Positions 1 through 20,399 of a stretch of 64,000 nt of DNA are shown piece by piece. Each line of letters starts with the position of its first letter. The first letter of the stretch is position 1. Below the pieces are notes generated by a model. The model was not told the DNA's origin and did not search any database. It saw only the letters and a list, made by a program, of their open reading frames with translations. Origin of the DNA: Hyperoplus lanceolatus (lineage: Eukaryota > Chordata > Actinopteri > Uranoscopiformes > Ammodytidae); contig CM049417.1 in the NCBI GenBank assembly GCA_026929865.2, forward strand, positions 18,270,501-18,334,500. Reading direction: 5' to 3'. A program made the translations under genes and the position numbers.

Positions 1-181
1 AGCTAAAAATATATGGTCTGTTTTGGTTAATTATTTGGTTAAAGTGTGTGTAGCCTATGTGTGTGTGTGGAAGTCTTTAAAATCACAGCCTAAGATAATT
101 AATGTGTAATGTGCCTATTTTATAGCCTTGTTTTTTCTTCCATTTCTCTTCCAAAAATTACACAACCCAATTTAAAACATA
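1..181. other. Unannotated flank at window start
   Basis: AT-rich sequence with a short imperfect GT run near 45-70. I see no coding exon, RNA gene or recognisable repeat. Its last bases (aaacata, 175-181) are the left target-site duplication of the transposon that follows. Confidence 0.5.
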
Positions 182-1235
182 TAGGGTGAATTCGGGTAAT
201 CTGGGACACCTAAACTCAAATGTGTTTATTTCCTTATCTAACAAAGTTTTTTCAAAAAAAAATTACTACAGGATTAGCATGAATGTCACGCAACTGAAAT
301 GGTATGACTTCATGGGGGGGATGTCACAGGAAGAGGAAGAGCACTTATCAAACAGAAGCTCCCCTAAGAATTTCGAGAATTGGTCAGTGACATAGGATTC
401 TGATCAATTTAATGTTAAGGATATAAATCTTTCAAAAATAATGCATGTTCTTGTTTTTTTGTCAATTATGTTTGTGATATGTTAAAGAAACACAATATGC
501 AATAATATGTTGAATATTTGTTTTAGATTTTTATTTTTCAACCATTTTGTTGCTGTCCCAGATTATCAAATATGATTGATAATCTGGGACATCATGGTTT
601 GGGTAATCTGGGACAGTCATTTAAATGATCCAAATTGGAAAAATATGCATTTACAGTGCTTAACTACTAATGCACAGTACAATACAATAGCCTATCTCAT
701 AAAATATATAAAAATATATGACCTATAATGTGCAAAATTCAATGCATTAGGCCTACAGAGTACAATGGCCCAAAAATGTCAGGAAAAGAGACTACGACTG
801 AAAGTTTTGAATAATTGCATATGGTAGATCAATTCATCAAGTGTACAATGTGTTTGACTTATTCAGCTTTCTTTTTGTCATTTTCCCACAATGCTTGTAT
901 AGGACTTGTTGAGATTGAGGCTAAACTGCAGAAAATACGGTGATTTAGGCTTTTTTTAAAGGCTTAATACAACTGTCCCAGATTACAACGTCACCTGTCC
1001 CAGATTATCAAATTTAGGCCGAATATTTAATTTGTCTCAAAGAACTCTAATAGTTGTGGCATGTCTCTTCTTGGTATTATATCTAATTTTTTTTCTTCTG
1101 GTGTTGTAGAAAACATTTTACAGATTTCAGAAATGTATAATATGTTGAGATTATGTGTTGGATAGCCTAGATATCGCGATAGGTCGCTGAAGTCAAAATT
1201 GCGAAAATCGTCCCACATTACCCGAATTCACCCTA
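182..1235. mobile_element. Non-autonomous TIR DNA transposon, about 1.05 kb
   Basis: The two ends are inverted repeats: TAGGGTGAATTCGGGTAA at the left and its reverse complement at 1218-1235. The flanks carry a direct repeat aaacata/aacata (175-181 and 1235/1236-1241), which fits a 6-7 bp target-site duplication; the T/A at the tips leaves the exact edge ambiguous. A motif TGTCCCAGATTAT or its complement recurs near both ends and inside (about 198-210, 554-566, 578-591, 601-616, 974-986, 996-1008), the kind of arrangement seen for subterminal transposase-binding sites. There is no transposase; the short open frames inside look random. Superfamily not certain. Confidence 0.75.
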
Positions 1236-1560
1236 AACATAACATAGGCTATATTAAAAAAGAAATTATGCGTGATTTTTGTATTATTGAACAATTAAAT
1301 CAATAATTCCTACCATTGGCTTCTGGGGAAGTTTGTAGGCTACAGATAACCAGCACAACGACGAATAATAAGTAGGCCTAAACAAAAAAAGGGTTCGTTT
1401 ATTCCTTGCAGCAATTTAATAATTACTTAGTTAAAAATACGAATGGAAATTAATTTATTAAAAATAAGAAATTGTAAAACTGTAGCCTGCATAGTGAATT
1501 GGGATTTGATTTACATCTGACTGGAACGACTGGAACGTGAACACCGCTGACGGTCAGTGT
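1236..1560. other. Unannotated upstream sequence
   Basis: AT-rich DNA between the TIR transposon and the SEPSECS promoter. No exon, repeat or conserved motif was recognised. Confidence 0.4.
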
Positions 1561-1562
1561 TG

Positions 1563-1606
1563 GTCACGTGATCAGCTCCTGTAGGTCACGTGACTTTGTG
1601 ACGTAG
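1563..1606 (+). promoter_or_regulatory. Twin E-boxes and CRE-like half site, SEPSECS promoter
   Basis: TCACGTGA occurs twice, at 1564-1571 and 1586-1593. The second is the fully palindromic GTCACGTGAC (1585-1594), a form bound by USF and by MiT/TFE factors (the CLEAR-type E-box). A TGACGT half CRE follows at about 1600. The group lies about 30-170 bp before the probable leader exon of SEPSECS, so a core-promoter role is plausible. The sites are seen; their use is inferred. Confidence 0.55.
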
Positions 1607-1619
1607 CTTCGTCTCAGAC

Positions 1620-1732
1620 TGTTCCTCAGCCCATGCCGATTCCCCCTCTGCGTTCATGCTTGTTGACAGTGTAGACTCACTCGGTACTCTGACATCTTAA
1701 TATCGCGGAGAGTCCCACGGGGAAGCGGTGAG
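1620..1732 (+). other. Probable non-coding leader exon of SEPSECS
   Basis: A GC-richer stretch ends in a strong splice donor, gtgag|gtaaga, with the intron starting at 1733. The first coding exon has an acceptor immediately before it (ctacag at about 2466-2471), so at least one upstream 5' UTR exon is required. The start near 1620 is only an estimate; no TATA box is evident. Confidence 0.5.
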
Positions 1733-2473
1733 GTAAGAATCAGCAATATAACTGTCTTGTTCCGCGCGCGAGAATCACCTGCTTAGCTTAGCAGAGTTGC
1801 TAGCCGCCTTGCTGCCCAGGTAAACAACAACTCGGGGCAACAGTTTCCCAAATTGTAACCAGGCTCACCGCTTGCTATTTCAATAAAAACAAATCACAAG
1901 TGACGAGTGTACAGCATAAAAGTGCAATGAAAGTAGTGGTCCTTTAGCCCAGTCTAGTAAACAATCTGCTATTCCAAAGTTGTTTGAAACTGTTACTTCA
2001 TATGACAAGGGTTCATGAAGGCACCATGAGGTTACTTACACCATAACACACATCCTTGCAATATATTTGACTTTTAAGCTTCTTCTAAAGGTCAAGCTCC
2101 AAAAGCACAAGGTCCTACATTTCCCACAATGCAGCCTTTTTCTGACCCCACCTTGTTGGTAAACACCCTTATCAATTTAGATGTATTCATGAACAAAGTA
2201 GGTGGGACATTTTATTTTACAGTCCAACAATAAGCTTGTGGGTGCTCTCTGGTTTATCTCTCTGTCGTTACTATACCTATACTGCCATTTCATGTTACTC
2301 ATTGTATATACAACATAAATGCCAAAAGAAATACAATAATAATAAAAAAAATATCTGTCTTACTGTAAAGAAGACGGATATAAACTATTTTGATGTTTGG
2401 CAACCTCTTCTACAGTTCCACAACACTTAAACAAGAGCAGTACTTTTGTCTGAAGTATTAATATTCTACAGAG

Positions 2474-11658
<9,185 letters not shown>

Positions 11659-14390
11659 CTCAGCTGAAATAAGAACATTTTAGAACATATTCAAAAGGCA
11701 TCTGCTGATGGATTATCAATCCAGACATTGACTGGAACTCTGCAGCAACAGCTGATGATAAAACAGTGTGCAGGTGTTCACAACAAACTAAAACGCCAAC
11801 AAGCAGATGTCCCTGATTAATTCCCTCGTATGTGAAGGTGTGCTAATTCTAATATATTCTAAGGACACTAAGCTGCATACAAATGCTTCTTGGGAGCATA
11901 TTGACTTTTCACCACTGATCTAAACTTTGACCAAAATGTGTGCAGGAACAATCACATCGCTGTCTGTATATGTTGACAATGTTTTCCTTGCTTTTGAACT
12001 CTAAATAGAGAATGGATCAACCACTTCTAGTGACCTTGACTTCCCGTGTGTCGTCTTTCTTAACCAAAGCCATCCAATGCCTCCACAGTGCCGTTATTAG
12101 ATGACCTATTATAGCATTTCACTTTGAAAACAATGCCAGAGTTCTGCTTTGGGAATACATTAGGGTTATCCACTTACTGATATTCGAAGCGAATGTATCT
12201 TTACAATGTAATATGTTGTGCCATGTCCTCTGCAGTGTGTGGTAACATGATACAGACGCTGTTGGAGCGGTTAACTCCATTTGATCCCCATTGCATTGGA
12301 CCAGCTGATTTACTTTTCCGGCTCCGGAAACACATCGCAAGGAGCAAATCCATGAAGTACGCTAAAGATGGAACATTTCACTGTATCAGTAAGAAGCTGC
12401 ATAAAAGTTACATTGAACAATGCAAGAGAAATGTGGTTAACTGTTCTACTGTATTTTACCGATACACAGCGTAGGTCGGATTTGGATTTCAGCCAGAATG
12501 TCACCAGGGAACTTGGATCTTTAATCACACAAGACTCCTACACGTTTGAACATTTCAAAGCTTTTCATTCCTTCCCTCTGCTGTCTGTCTACTCTTTCAT
12601 TAAGAAGCAGAGCAGCTAGTGCCCTGAGGCCCAATAATAGAGTCCCACTAAAGCATCACTGACTGATGACTAATCTATATATTCGATACTGCATGGTCTA
12701 AGTTCTTGCAGATTATCAATGTTGATCGTTATTTGAAAAGCTTGGGGTGAGTGCGGTGCATTTATTTTGCAGTCCAAACACTCATGTACTGATTTCAAAT
12801 GGGAACTAGCAGGCTCCAGGTATGAGCATGGGCGGTGTAGCATGGGTGTAAACAGTCAGGATGTGTCTGCAATAAGTTATGCAGGTTTTGGAGGCATGTG
12901 TAGCCGTAGCAACAGCAGAACAGAATACACCAGGCAGGCAGCATATGAAAGTGGTCTGGAGTCAGACAGATAAGGTTTGCTGCATCAGCACACTTTCACT
13001 GTTCCCAAGCTGAACTAAAGCATTTAATGCCGCAGCAAATATTGCACCCCTGTCATTTAAGGACAGAGCTAAAGAAATAATCTGCCTAAGAAATAGCCAG
13101 TTGCCACATTTTGTTTTTCCTCCATTCCCTGTCATCGGTTTATTAGGATTCCCCATCTTTTGCAGGGTTGCCTCAGATATGGAGAGAGTCAGACCCACTT
13201 TTTTTGTTCTAGCCACTCTTAAAGTGCCTCCCCCCCTTTATTGGTTAATCTACTGCAGTGTGTAAAACTGCTAAAGGGCTGCCAGTGAGAAACTTGCAAA
13301 GGGCATCACAATCTTTTCCCATCCAATTGAGTTATCAAAAACCTAACCACTCAGGCATTTAGATGGAAAGTTATATGGGGCAAACTGGCCCCATCATGAC
13401 TTAGATCCAGGCTATCTATTACAGTGTTTTCCGGACCTTAAAATGCCATGGCCTCTTGTTAACTTTCCGACCCAAAAGATGGTTTACCTCTAGCCCTCTT
13501 CACCAAAATAGTCTGGCTTACAAATGATTCCTCCTGAATCTGCGCTCCAAACACTCAATCAAAAGTCTTAAAAACCCCAGGGATGTTTCTGGATGACAAA
13601 TGGCCCTCCGCTCCAGCCTCACAGCAGCTGCCACAAGTAGAAGTCGGTGATGATGGAGGGCCACAGTGGCACACACAGGGCACACAGAGTAACAACAGGG
13701 TCATGGATTACCAGACCACTACATAGCACCTGGTTCGGATAGGGACTAAACTGTTGGCCTTCACAGCTTCAGAGTTTTGTAATGTTATGACCTGAAATTC
13801 ATTCTATATGAAAATATTAAATATTTGAAAATGGCTCAAATGGAAAGTAAAAAAAAGCTCAACTGGAGAATGGAGAACCACAATGACAAGTGGAGGCAAT
13901 GCAGATGCATGCAAACACAATATCAGCTTTGTTCTCATTGTTTATGCCCTTTGAAAAATGCAAATGAATAAAGATAAAATAAACAAATGTTAAGTTTGAT
14001 GAAAGATTGTTTGAAATCAATTTTGCAAAACCAATTTTAAAGTCACATACTGTAGCATATGTGTATCAAACAAAAAAAATGGGCTAAATCACATGTTACA
14101 TCAAGCTGGCAGTCAATGACAGTAAGTTGCACACTTGACCACCAGTGTTCTGCCTCTGGCTACTGGGGTTGAACCAATAATTCAATATTTAAGAGGAAAG
14201 CAGATTATGTGAAGTGTGTGATTTGGGAAAATGGAGTCCCTTTTTCTATTTGTCAAAAACTACTTTGCCAATTTAACCTGATGGTCTACTCTATAGGCTA
14301 CATATTGCCACATTGTGACTGCATGTGTATCCCCTCACATCGCCGTTATATGTAGGCTACAGTAGTTAAAAAGCACGATCAGCTGAGCAG
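11659..14390 (+). other. SEPSECS 3' UTR and SEPSECS-LGI2 intergenic DNA
   Basis: No further coding exon is seen. The first canonical poly(A) signals after the SEPSECS stop are AATAAA at 13967-13972 and 13978-13983. The 3' UTR is therefore either about 2.3 kb long or uses a variant signal earlier. Nothing else recognised between 12100 and 14390. Confidence 0.4.
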
Positions 14391-14391
14391 A

Positions 14392-14412
14392 GGCGCTGTC
14401 CGTGGTACTGCA
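14392..14412 (-). promoter_or_regulatory. REST/NRSF-binding RE1 element upstream of LGI2
   Basis: Read on the minus strand, 19 of 21 bases match the canonical RE1/NRSE, including the whole CCACGGACAGCGCC right half. The differences are at consensus positions 2 and 6. It lies about 0.7 kb before the LGI2 start codon. REST silences neuronal genes in non-neural tissue, and LGI2 is a neuronal gene, so the placement makes functional sense. The match is seen; occupancy is inferred. Confidence 0.8.
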
Positions 14413-15104
14413 GTTCTGTGCGTCTCAATGGAGGAGGGGTACGGTAGCCTATAGATTCCAGTATATTAAATAGTCCTATGTAACATATCCACCTCTTAAC
14501 GTCGCAGACAAACGGTGTTTCCTCGGAAAAAAATATACTGTCTTTGATTCAAACCCAATGTTGTAAAACCCTGCCAGAAATAAGCAAAATGTGTGTGCAT
14601 TTACGTCAAATGTGATTAAACAAAATGTAATGTGAATACAGCGTGAATGTCATTCGAAATGTATTGTGGCGTGTAAGTGCGTGGTTGACAACACGAAGCC
14701 TGTCTGTTTCATGAAACTACATGTCGATAAAAAATAATTTGCCATATTGTTTGCATTCTTATTTAAATCCAAAATTAACTGTAGCCAACTTAACTCTAGC
14801 CTATGTGTATTTTATATATGCTACAGTTTTGTGTGAGACGTTCCGGTTACCAGATCATGTGTGGCGGCCCAATGACGCCTTATTTGTTCGATTGTTTGCT
14901 GCGTGCTTGTTTAACCAACGGCTCTCCGACCGCTGGAGCTCTGACTTAATAAATAATGAAAGTGGACGGAGGGGAGCTGCTGCTGATTTGCTGATGTCAG
15001 GGAGCCAGTGCAGCATTTCATGGTGCAGGGTGGAAACGCGCGGTGCCATCTGCCTCCGCTCCGTGCTCTCGCCGTACCTCACACATGCGAGCCCGGCAAG
15101 AAAG

Positions 15105-18100
15105 ATGCTGCCAACTCTCAAGACCTGGGCATTGTTTACCGTGTCGCTATGCTTCCTCTCTCAACCGGGTCTTTTGAAGAAGGCTTTCCGATGTCCTTCA
15201 ACATGCAGCTGCTCCCGGGAGTCTATCATTTGCGTCGGGTCCTCCAATGTCCCAAGGATTTCCCCCAACGACGTAAATTCATTGTGAGTATAGCTTCTAT
15301 GTATGATGTTATTTTCTATAAAGTCTATAGGCTACTCAGACCGTGTATATGTGCAAATGTAGCAACATAGCAGCCTTTTAAGTTTCATCCCAGTTGTACC
15401 TGACTGTATTTTATTTGATGTACACCGTCTCTTCGTGAGAGCTGATGTTGCAAGGCAGGGCAGTCCTGACTCCTTTCCACCATCTCTGATCACTTGTCAG
15501 CATTTCATAGCTTTATAGAGAGGCTTTATGTTCATTTCTTCTGCTTCTTTCTTTCAGGAGTCTCGTCAATGGGACTTTCTCCGAGGTCAAAGAGGCAATG
15601 TTTGCTCACATGCCATCCCTCCAGCTACTGTAAGAGTACTTCAACTGCGTATCATTCCTCTTTATTATCATGATAATGTATGACTGTCCCTCTTGTAGAT
15701 AAAGACGCCTAAGGACACCACTATGCAGAAATATATCAATTTGTGCACGTTTCAAAACTTGTATATATGTCTTGAGTGTGGGGTGTTAAACATGGCAAAT
15801 GCATCAGATTGTAGCCAACAGCCTAATAGTGCTGGGGATATGACTGTATAAATGCTGCAATACACAACAATAAGTTGTAGCCTTGTGATATAATAGCAGT
15901 AAATAATAGACTTGTGTTGTCCAAGCAAATGTTCCGTAACTACCTTTCTGTTGTACATAACTTTAATACAGATATAGTAAAGCATCTCTTAAGTCTGTCT
16001 GTGCAAAGTAATCTAGTATATTAGTTGGAATGCTTTTGAAAGGTTGGACACCTGGAAATACATAATGCATGTCTCATCTTGAGCTTTCAGACCAGTCTCA
16101 TACTATGTTGTACTTACCAAAGGCCATCAATCTACTTTGTTACTCCATAAGCAATGTCTGGGAGGCAGGCATAAAACAAAGGCGTGGCACATTAAGAGCA
16201 TTTGACCAAAGTCCTGATCCACCTGATGATTTAAAGCTAGATACATTTCGTGGTGAAAAAACTACCATTTAATAACTCATCCCAGTCTTGATTGTACATG
16301 TGTTGGCATTCAGAACTCGGATGAGAATATTCGACTATTTTGTTCACTGAGTTGACTTTGTTTGTGATGTCCTTAATCAAAATTTTAGAAAATCCATTTG
16401 GTTTTTCAGGCTCAAAATGGTACATTATGTCGGCAGCCACAGGTTAACATATATTTCGCCCTTCTTTACAGACTTTTGAATTCCAATTCTCTAACAACTG
16501 TAAGGGATGATGCATTCGCAGGCCTTTCACACCTGGAATATCTGTAAGTTATTCTATTATTTTTTTTAGCAAATACATTCATTTGATCAGTGTAATAATG
16601 TCGGAAAATCAGTTGTTGCATAAAATCTACAAAATTAATTGCATTACTATTTACTAATCTATTAATGTAAAACAAATGAACTAGAATAGGTATAATCATA
16701 AAAGTCCAATTCTTTTTGGAAAAAGGTTAGCATTCCCACCCGATTTACAGAAACAGATGCTCATTGTGTTTGTAGGATGTGTACGCTTAAATGAAACTTT
16801 ACCCATGTAATATAAACTGATGAAAATATACAATTGCAATATACATTTTTTAAACATCAATTTAACCTAAAAGTTGGGAAACTGCCAAAAGCAGGGGCTC
16901 ATTGCTATAACCAAAAAAATGTTTTGTTGTCTATTACAGGTTTATTGAGAGTAATAAACTAGAGACAGCATCCAAATATGCCTTCAGAGGACTCAAGGAC
17001 CTGACTCACTTGTAAGTTTCAACCTTTAAAATCCTCCCCAAACAAAGACCTACAAAAGAGTTGACCGGGCATTTACATATTACTTTGACTTATGCACAAT
17101 ATACGCATGAATTATGTTTTTGTGTTATTCTTGCAATGAACTTATGATGTTCTTAAAATGTTTATTGCATGTATTGATTAATTGCTGTTATTTCTAGATC
17201 TTTGGCAAACAACAACATCCAGGCCTTACCCAGGGACCTCTTCACTGACTTAGACTCACTGATAGAACTGTAAGTCTGCCACTCAGTTACAGGTTTAGGG
17301 AAAATAGCGTAATGTCCTGTTTCTTCTTCTTCATGATCAGTGTAAAGAATGTATCTTGACACATTATGTTTAGAAATATCTCCCATGTTTCTTCTTCTAT
17401 AAGGTGCCCTTCTAGCTAGTGTATTTTGTTTGTCTGCAATGATGAACAGTACTCCTATTCTCCAGGGACTTGCGGGGCAATGCCTTTGAGTGTGATTGTC
17501 GTGCCAAGTGGCTGATGATGTGGCTGAAAAACACCAATGCTACGGTGTCAGATGTAGTGTGTGCCGGACCGGAGGATATGAAGGACAAACGCCTCAATGA
17601 CATGAACAGCCTCCATAACGAATGCATCTCAACAGGTGAGAAAACCCCTGAGCCAGCTGGCCTTGTCCCTGGTCTAACCCGTATCAGTATCAGCCAACTC
17701 AACCCTCTCAATCCAACGTGTATAAAGAAAAGGCAGTCCTGTTGTTTATCTCCGATTCTCCCTTTATGTGCCTTTGCTTTTAAATTTCATTCAGAATTGG
17801 TCTCTCCACAGATTTCGTCCTACATCAGTCTGTGGCTTCTGAGTCTCTGTCTGTTGACACATTCAGTTATAAAAATGATGTCTACGTGACTATTGCTGCT
17901 CCAAGCACAGACAGCTGTATGGTTTTCCAATGGGACCACATAGAAATGAACTTCAGGACTTATGACAACATCACTGGTACGGCGAAAACTCAATAAAGTG
18001 TCTCAGAATACCTTTGAGTTTTATTGTAATGTAATTGGCTCCTTTCTATCTCTTTTCCTGCTTCCCAGGTCAGTCCATTGTTGGGTGTAAGTCAGTTGTC

Positions 18101-18886
18101 ATCCAGGACCAGGTGTTTGTCATTGTGGCTCAGCTCTTTGGGGGTTCCCACATTTACAAGTTTGACGAGGACCAAAGCAGGTTCAGCAAGTTCCAAGACA
18201 TTGAGGTGTCCAAGATCTCCAAGCCCAATGACATTGAGACATTCCAGATCGGTTCCGACTGGTTCTTTGTGATTGCTGACAGTTCAAAAGCGGGCCTGTC
18301 CACCCTCTACAAGTGGAATGATAAAGGCTTTTATTCATACCAGTCTCTGCACGAGTGGTACCGCGACACAGATGCGGAGTTCTTGGACCTGGATGGGAAG
18401 GCCCATATTATCCTAGCAAGCCGCTCACAGGTGCCTGTCATCTACCAGTGGAGTCGGAGCAACCAGAAGTTTATCCTGCAAGGCGAGATACCCAACATGG
18501 AGGATGTAGTAGCTGTCAAACACTTCCGGATCAAGGAGGAACTCTATCTGGCTATGACACGCTATATTGGTGACTCCAAGATTGTACGTTGGGGTGCCAA
18601 ACAGTTTGCAGAGATCCAGGCCTTGCCCTCAAGAGGCTCCATGATTCTCCAGCCGTTCTTGTTCAAAGAGCGTTACTACCTGGCCCTGGGAAGCGATTAC
18701 ACCTTCTCGCAGATCTATCTGTGGGATGATGACAAGAAACTCTTTGACCGCTTCAAGGAGGTGTACATTCAGGCCCCACGCTCCTTCACAGTGGTCTCCA
18801 CTGACCGCAGGGACTTCATCTTCACATCAAGCTTCAAGGGTAACACACAGATCTTTGAGCATGTCATCCTTGACTTGAGCTTGTGA
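15105..18886 (+). CDS. LGI2: Leucine-rich glioma-inactivated protein 2 (Lgi2)
   Basis: A secreted neuronal glycoprotein; LGI proteins bind ADAM22/23-type receptors at synapses and axons. Coding exons: 15105-15283, 15558-15629, 16472-16543, 16940-17011, 17198-17269, 17466-17635, 17812-17976, 18069-18886. They sum to 1620 nt, 539 aa (human 545). Residues 1 to about 28 are a hydrophobic signal peptide. A cysteine cluster (CPSTCSCSRESIIC) is the LRR N-cap. Four successive 72-nt exons each encode one 24-residue LRR unit, ending in LRGNAFECDCRAKWL, the LRR C-cap. The rest is the seven-bladed EPTP propeller, with GGSHIYKFDEDQSRF and FIFTSSFKGNTQIFEH. Upstream in-frame codons open to 14721 but lack family similarity, so ATG 15105 is chosen for its signal peptide. 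Confidence 0.96.
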
Positions 18887-20347
18887 GGGGGCTGTGCCTT
18901 ATCGCCCCTCCTGCAATCGAATGTCTTCCACCAAAAAGACACATAAATGAAGGGATAAGGTTGGAACTGAACTTCTTGATGAACTGTTTAATATCAATTC
19001 CTATAGTTTTTTTGTCACGAATCAGAGCTGGGCCAAGTAGTGTTTGGAATAATGTTTGTTTCTCAAGGTTTTAACTTTTTCCTAATGGCCTTGTCCTATT
19101 ATCAGTGTTCATGGCCTCTCAGACTTTCAGATATACTACCATTCAACAAAGACTACTCACTAAGTGATCAAACAATTCAACAAATTTTAAAAATCCTGCT
19201 GACATTCCTTAAGGGTTGAACTATAATTTGATATACTTGGATGTATACAGTTTAGGTATGATATTCCCTGTGATAATAGTGGTATAACCCCAACAATTTA
19301 CACCAGGACCTGAGTGAAAGATCATTTTCCTGCTAAGGGTCTAAGAGATTTGGTTGTCATTTACCTCATACCCTGTGGTAATGTACAGTATGTTGCCTTA
19401 TCAGCACTGGGGTTCTGTGTTCTGATGGACCCACAGCGCCCCTGTCTGGCCGTGATAGAATATCACACTCCTTTGCTTTTTTCATACAGGGAATGTCTTG
19501 AAAGCACAAGCCTTTAATTATCATAGCTGGGACCCCAGCACTTAGAGTGTAGTTGATACTGTAGGTGCTTTAGATTATATTGTGTAAAGTAAGAAAGGAA
19601 GAGATATATTCAGGACTGGATATAACTAATGCCTTTTTAGAAAAAGATATGAATGGAAAATCCCTACTTACTGGTAGATAACTTTTTAGCTCAGACGAAC
19701 TATAAGTGGCAAAGCAGATAGAAGCTCTTTTTATCCATTCAGTGTTTAGGGGATGTCAGGTAAATGAAACCTACTTACAAGTTTGAAGAAAAGATTACTG
19801 ACATGATTTAGCTTTTATTTTTAGGGTAAAACTACTGTATAAAAAGGTCCCACAGCAGGAGTCAGTGGAATCTAAGAAATAAATCTGCCCAAAAACGAAG
19901 GAAACAAAATGTTTGTGTAAATATTTCCACTCAAGATGAGAGGCTTTTTCAGTCTGTCATTCTGTTCTTTAAAAATACTGAAAGTTGACTAACAAGCTTC
20001 AAAATGTACATAAAACAAAGGCTGCATTGCCACTACCTGTTTGTCTCACTAAAGTCCCAACTGATCTTTGCACTTACTTTAAAATAAAATGTTACTGCAG
20101 CTTGCAAGAGCATGTTTTTTCAAAAAAGGGTGTTTGCCAAATTCTTTTTAGATTAACCCAAAAACTGGAGAGAAGTCTACAAGTGCTTCTACTCATTAAG
20201 TGAATGGTATTGCAACTTTTAAAAAAACAACATGATGGAATATGCAAGCTTTATGACATGCAGATTATTTTGTATGAATTTGTTTTAAGCATATTGAATG
20301 TTACTCTTGAAATATACTGTAAATAATCAGTTGAGTATCAAAATAAA
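18887..20347 (+). terminator. LGI2 3' UTR with poly(A) signal AATAAA at 20342-20347
   Basis: Non-coding sequence following the LGI2 stop. A canonical AATAAA lies at 20342. The part from about 19213 onward reappears almost unchanged at 42026 and (from the point equivalent to 19289) at 36981. It also recurs as a diverged fragment near 50605. It is therefore part of the unit that was tandemly duplicated with the RNase-like genes. Confidence 0.7.
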
Positions 20348-20399
20348 CATGTAAAATTATGAGTTTAAGATGTGTTTTATCGTTCTTTAGTCGTTAGGG

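Noticed and set aside
14721-15104. Upstream in-frame extension of LGI2
   Set aside because: Open but without family similarity. The signal peptide and the known N-terminus begin at ATG 15105.
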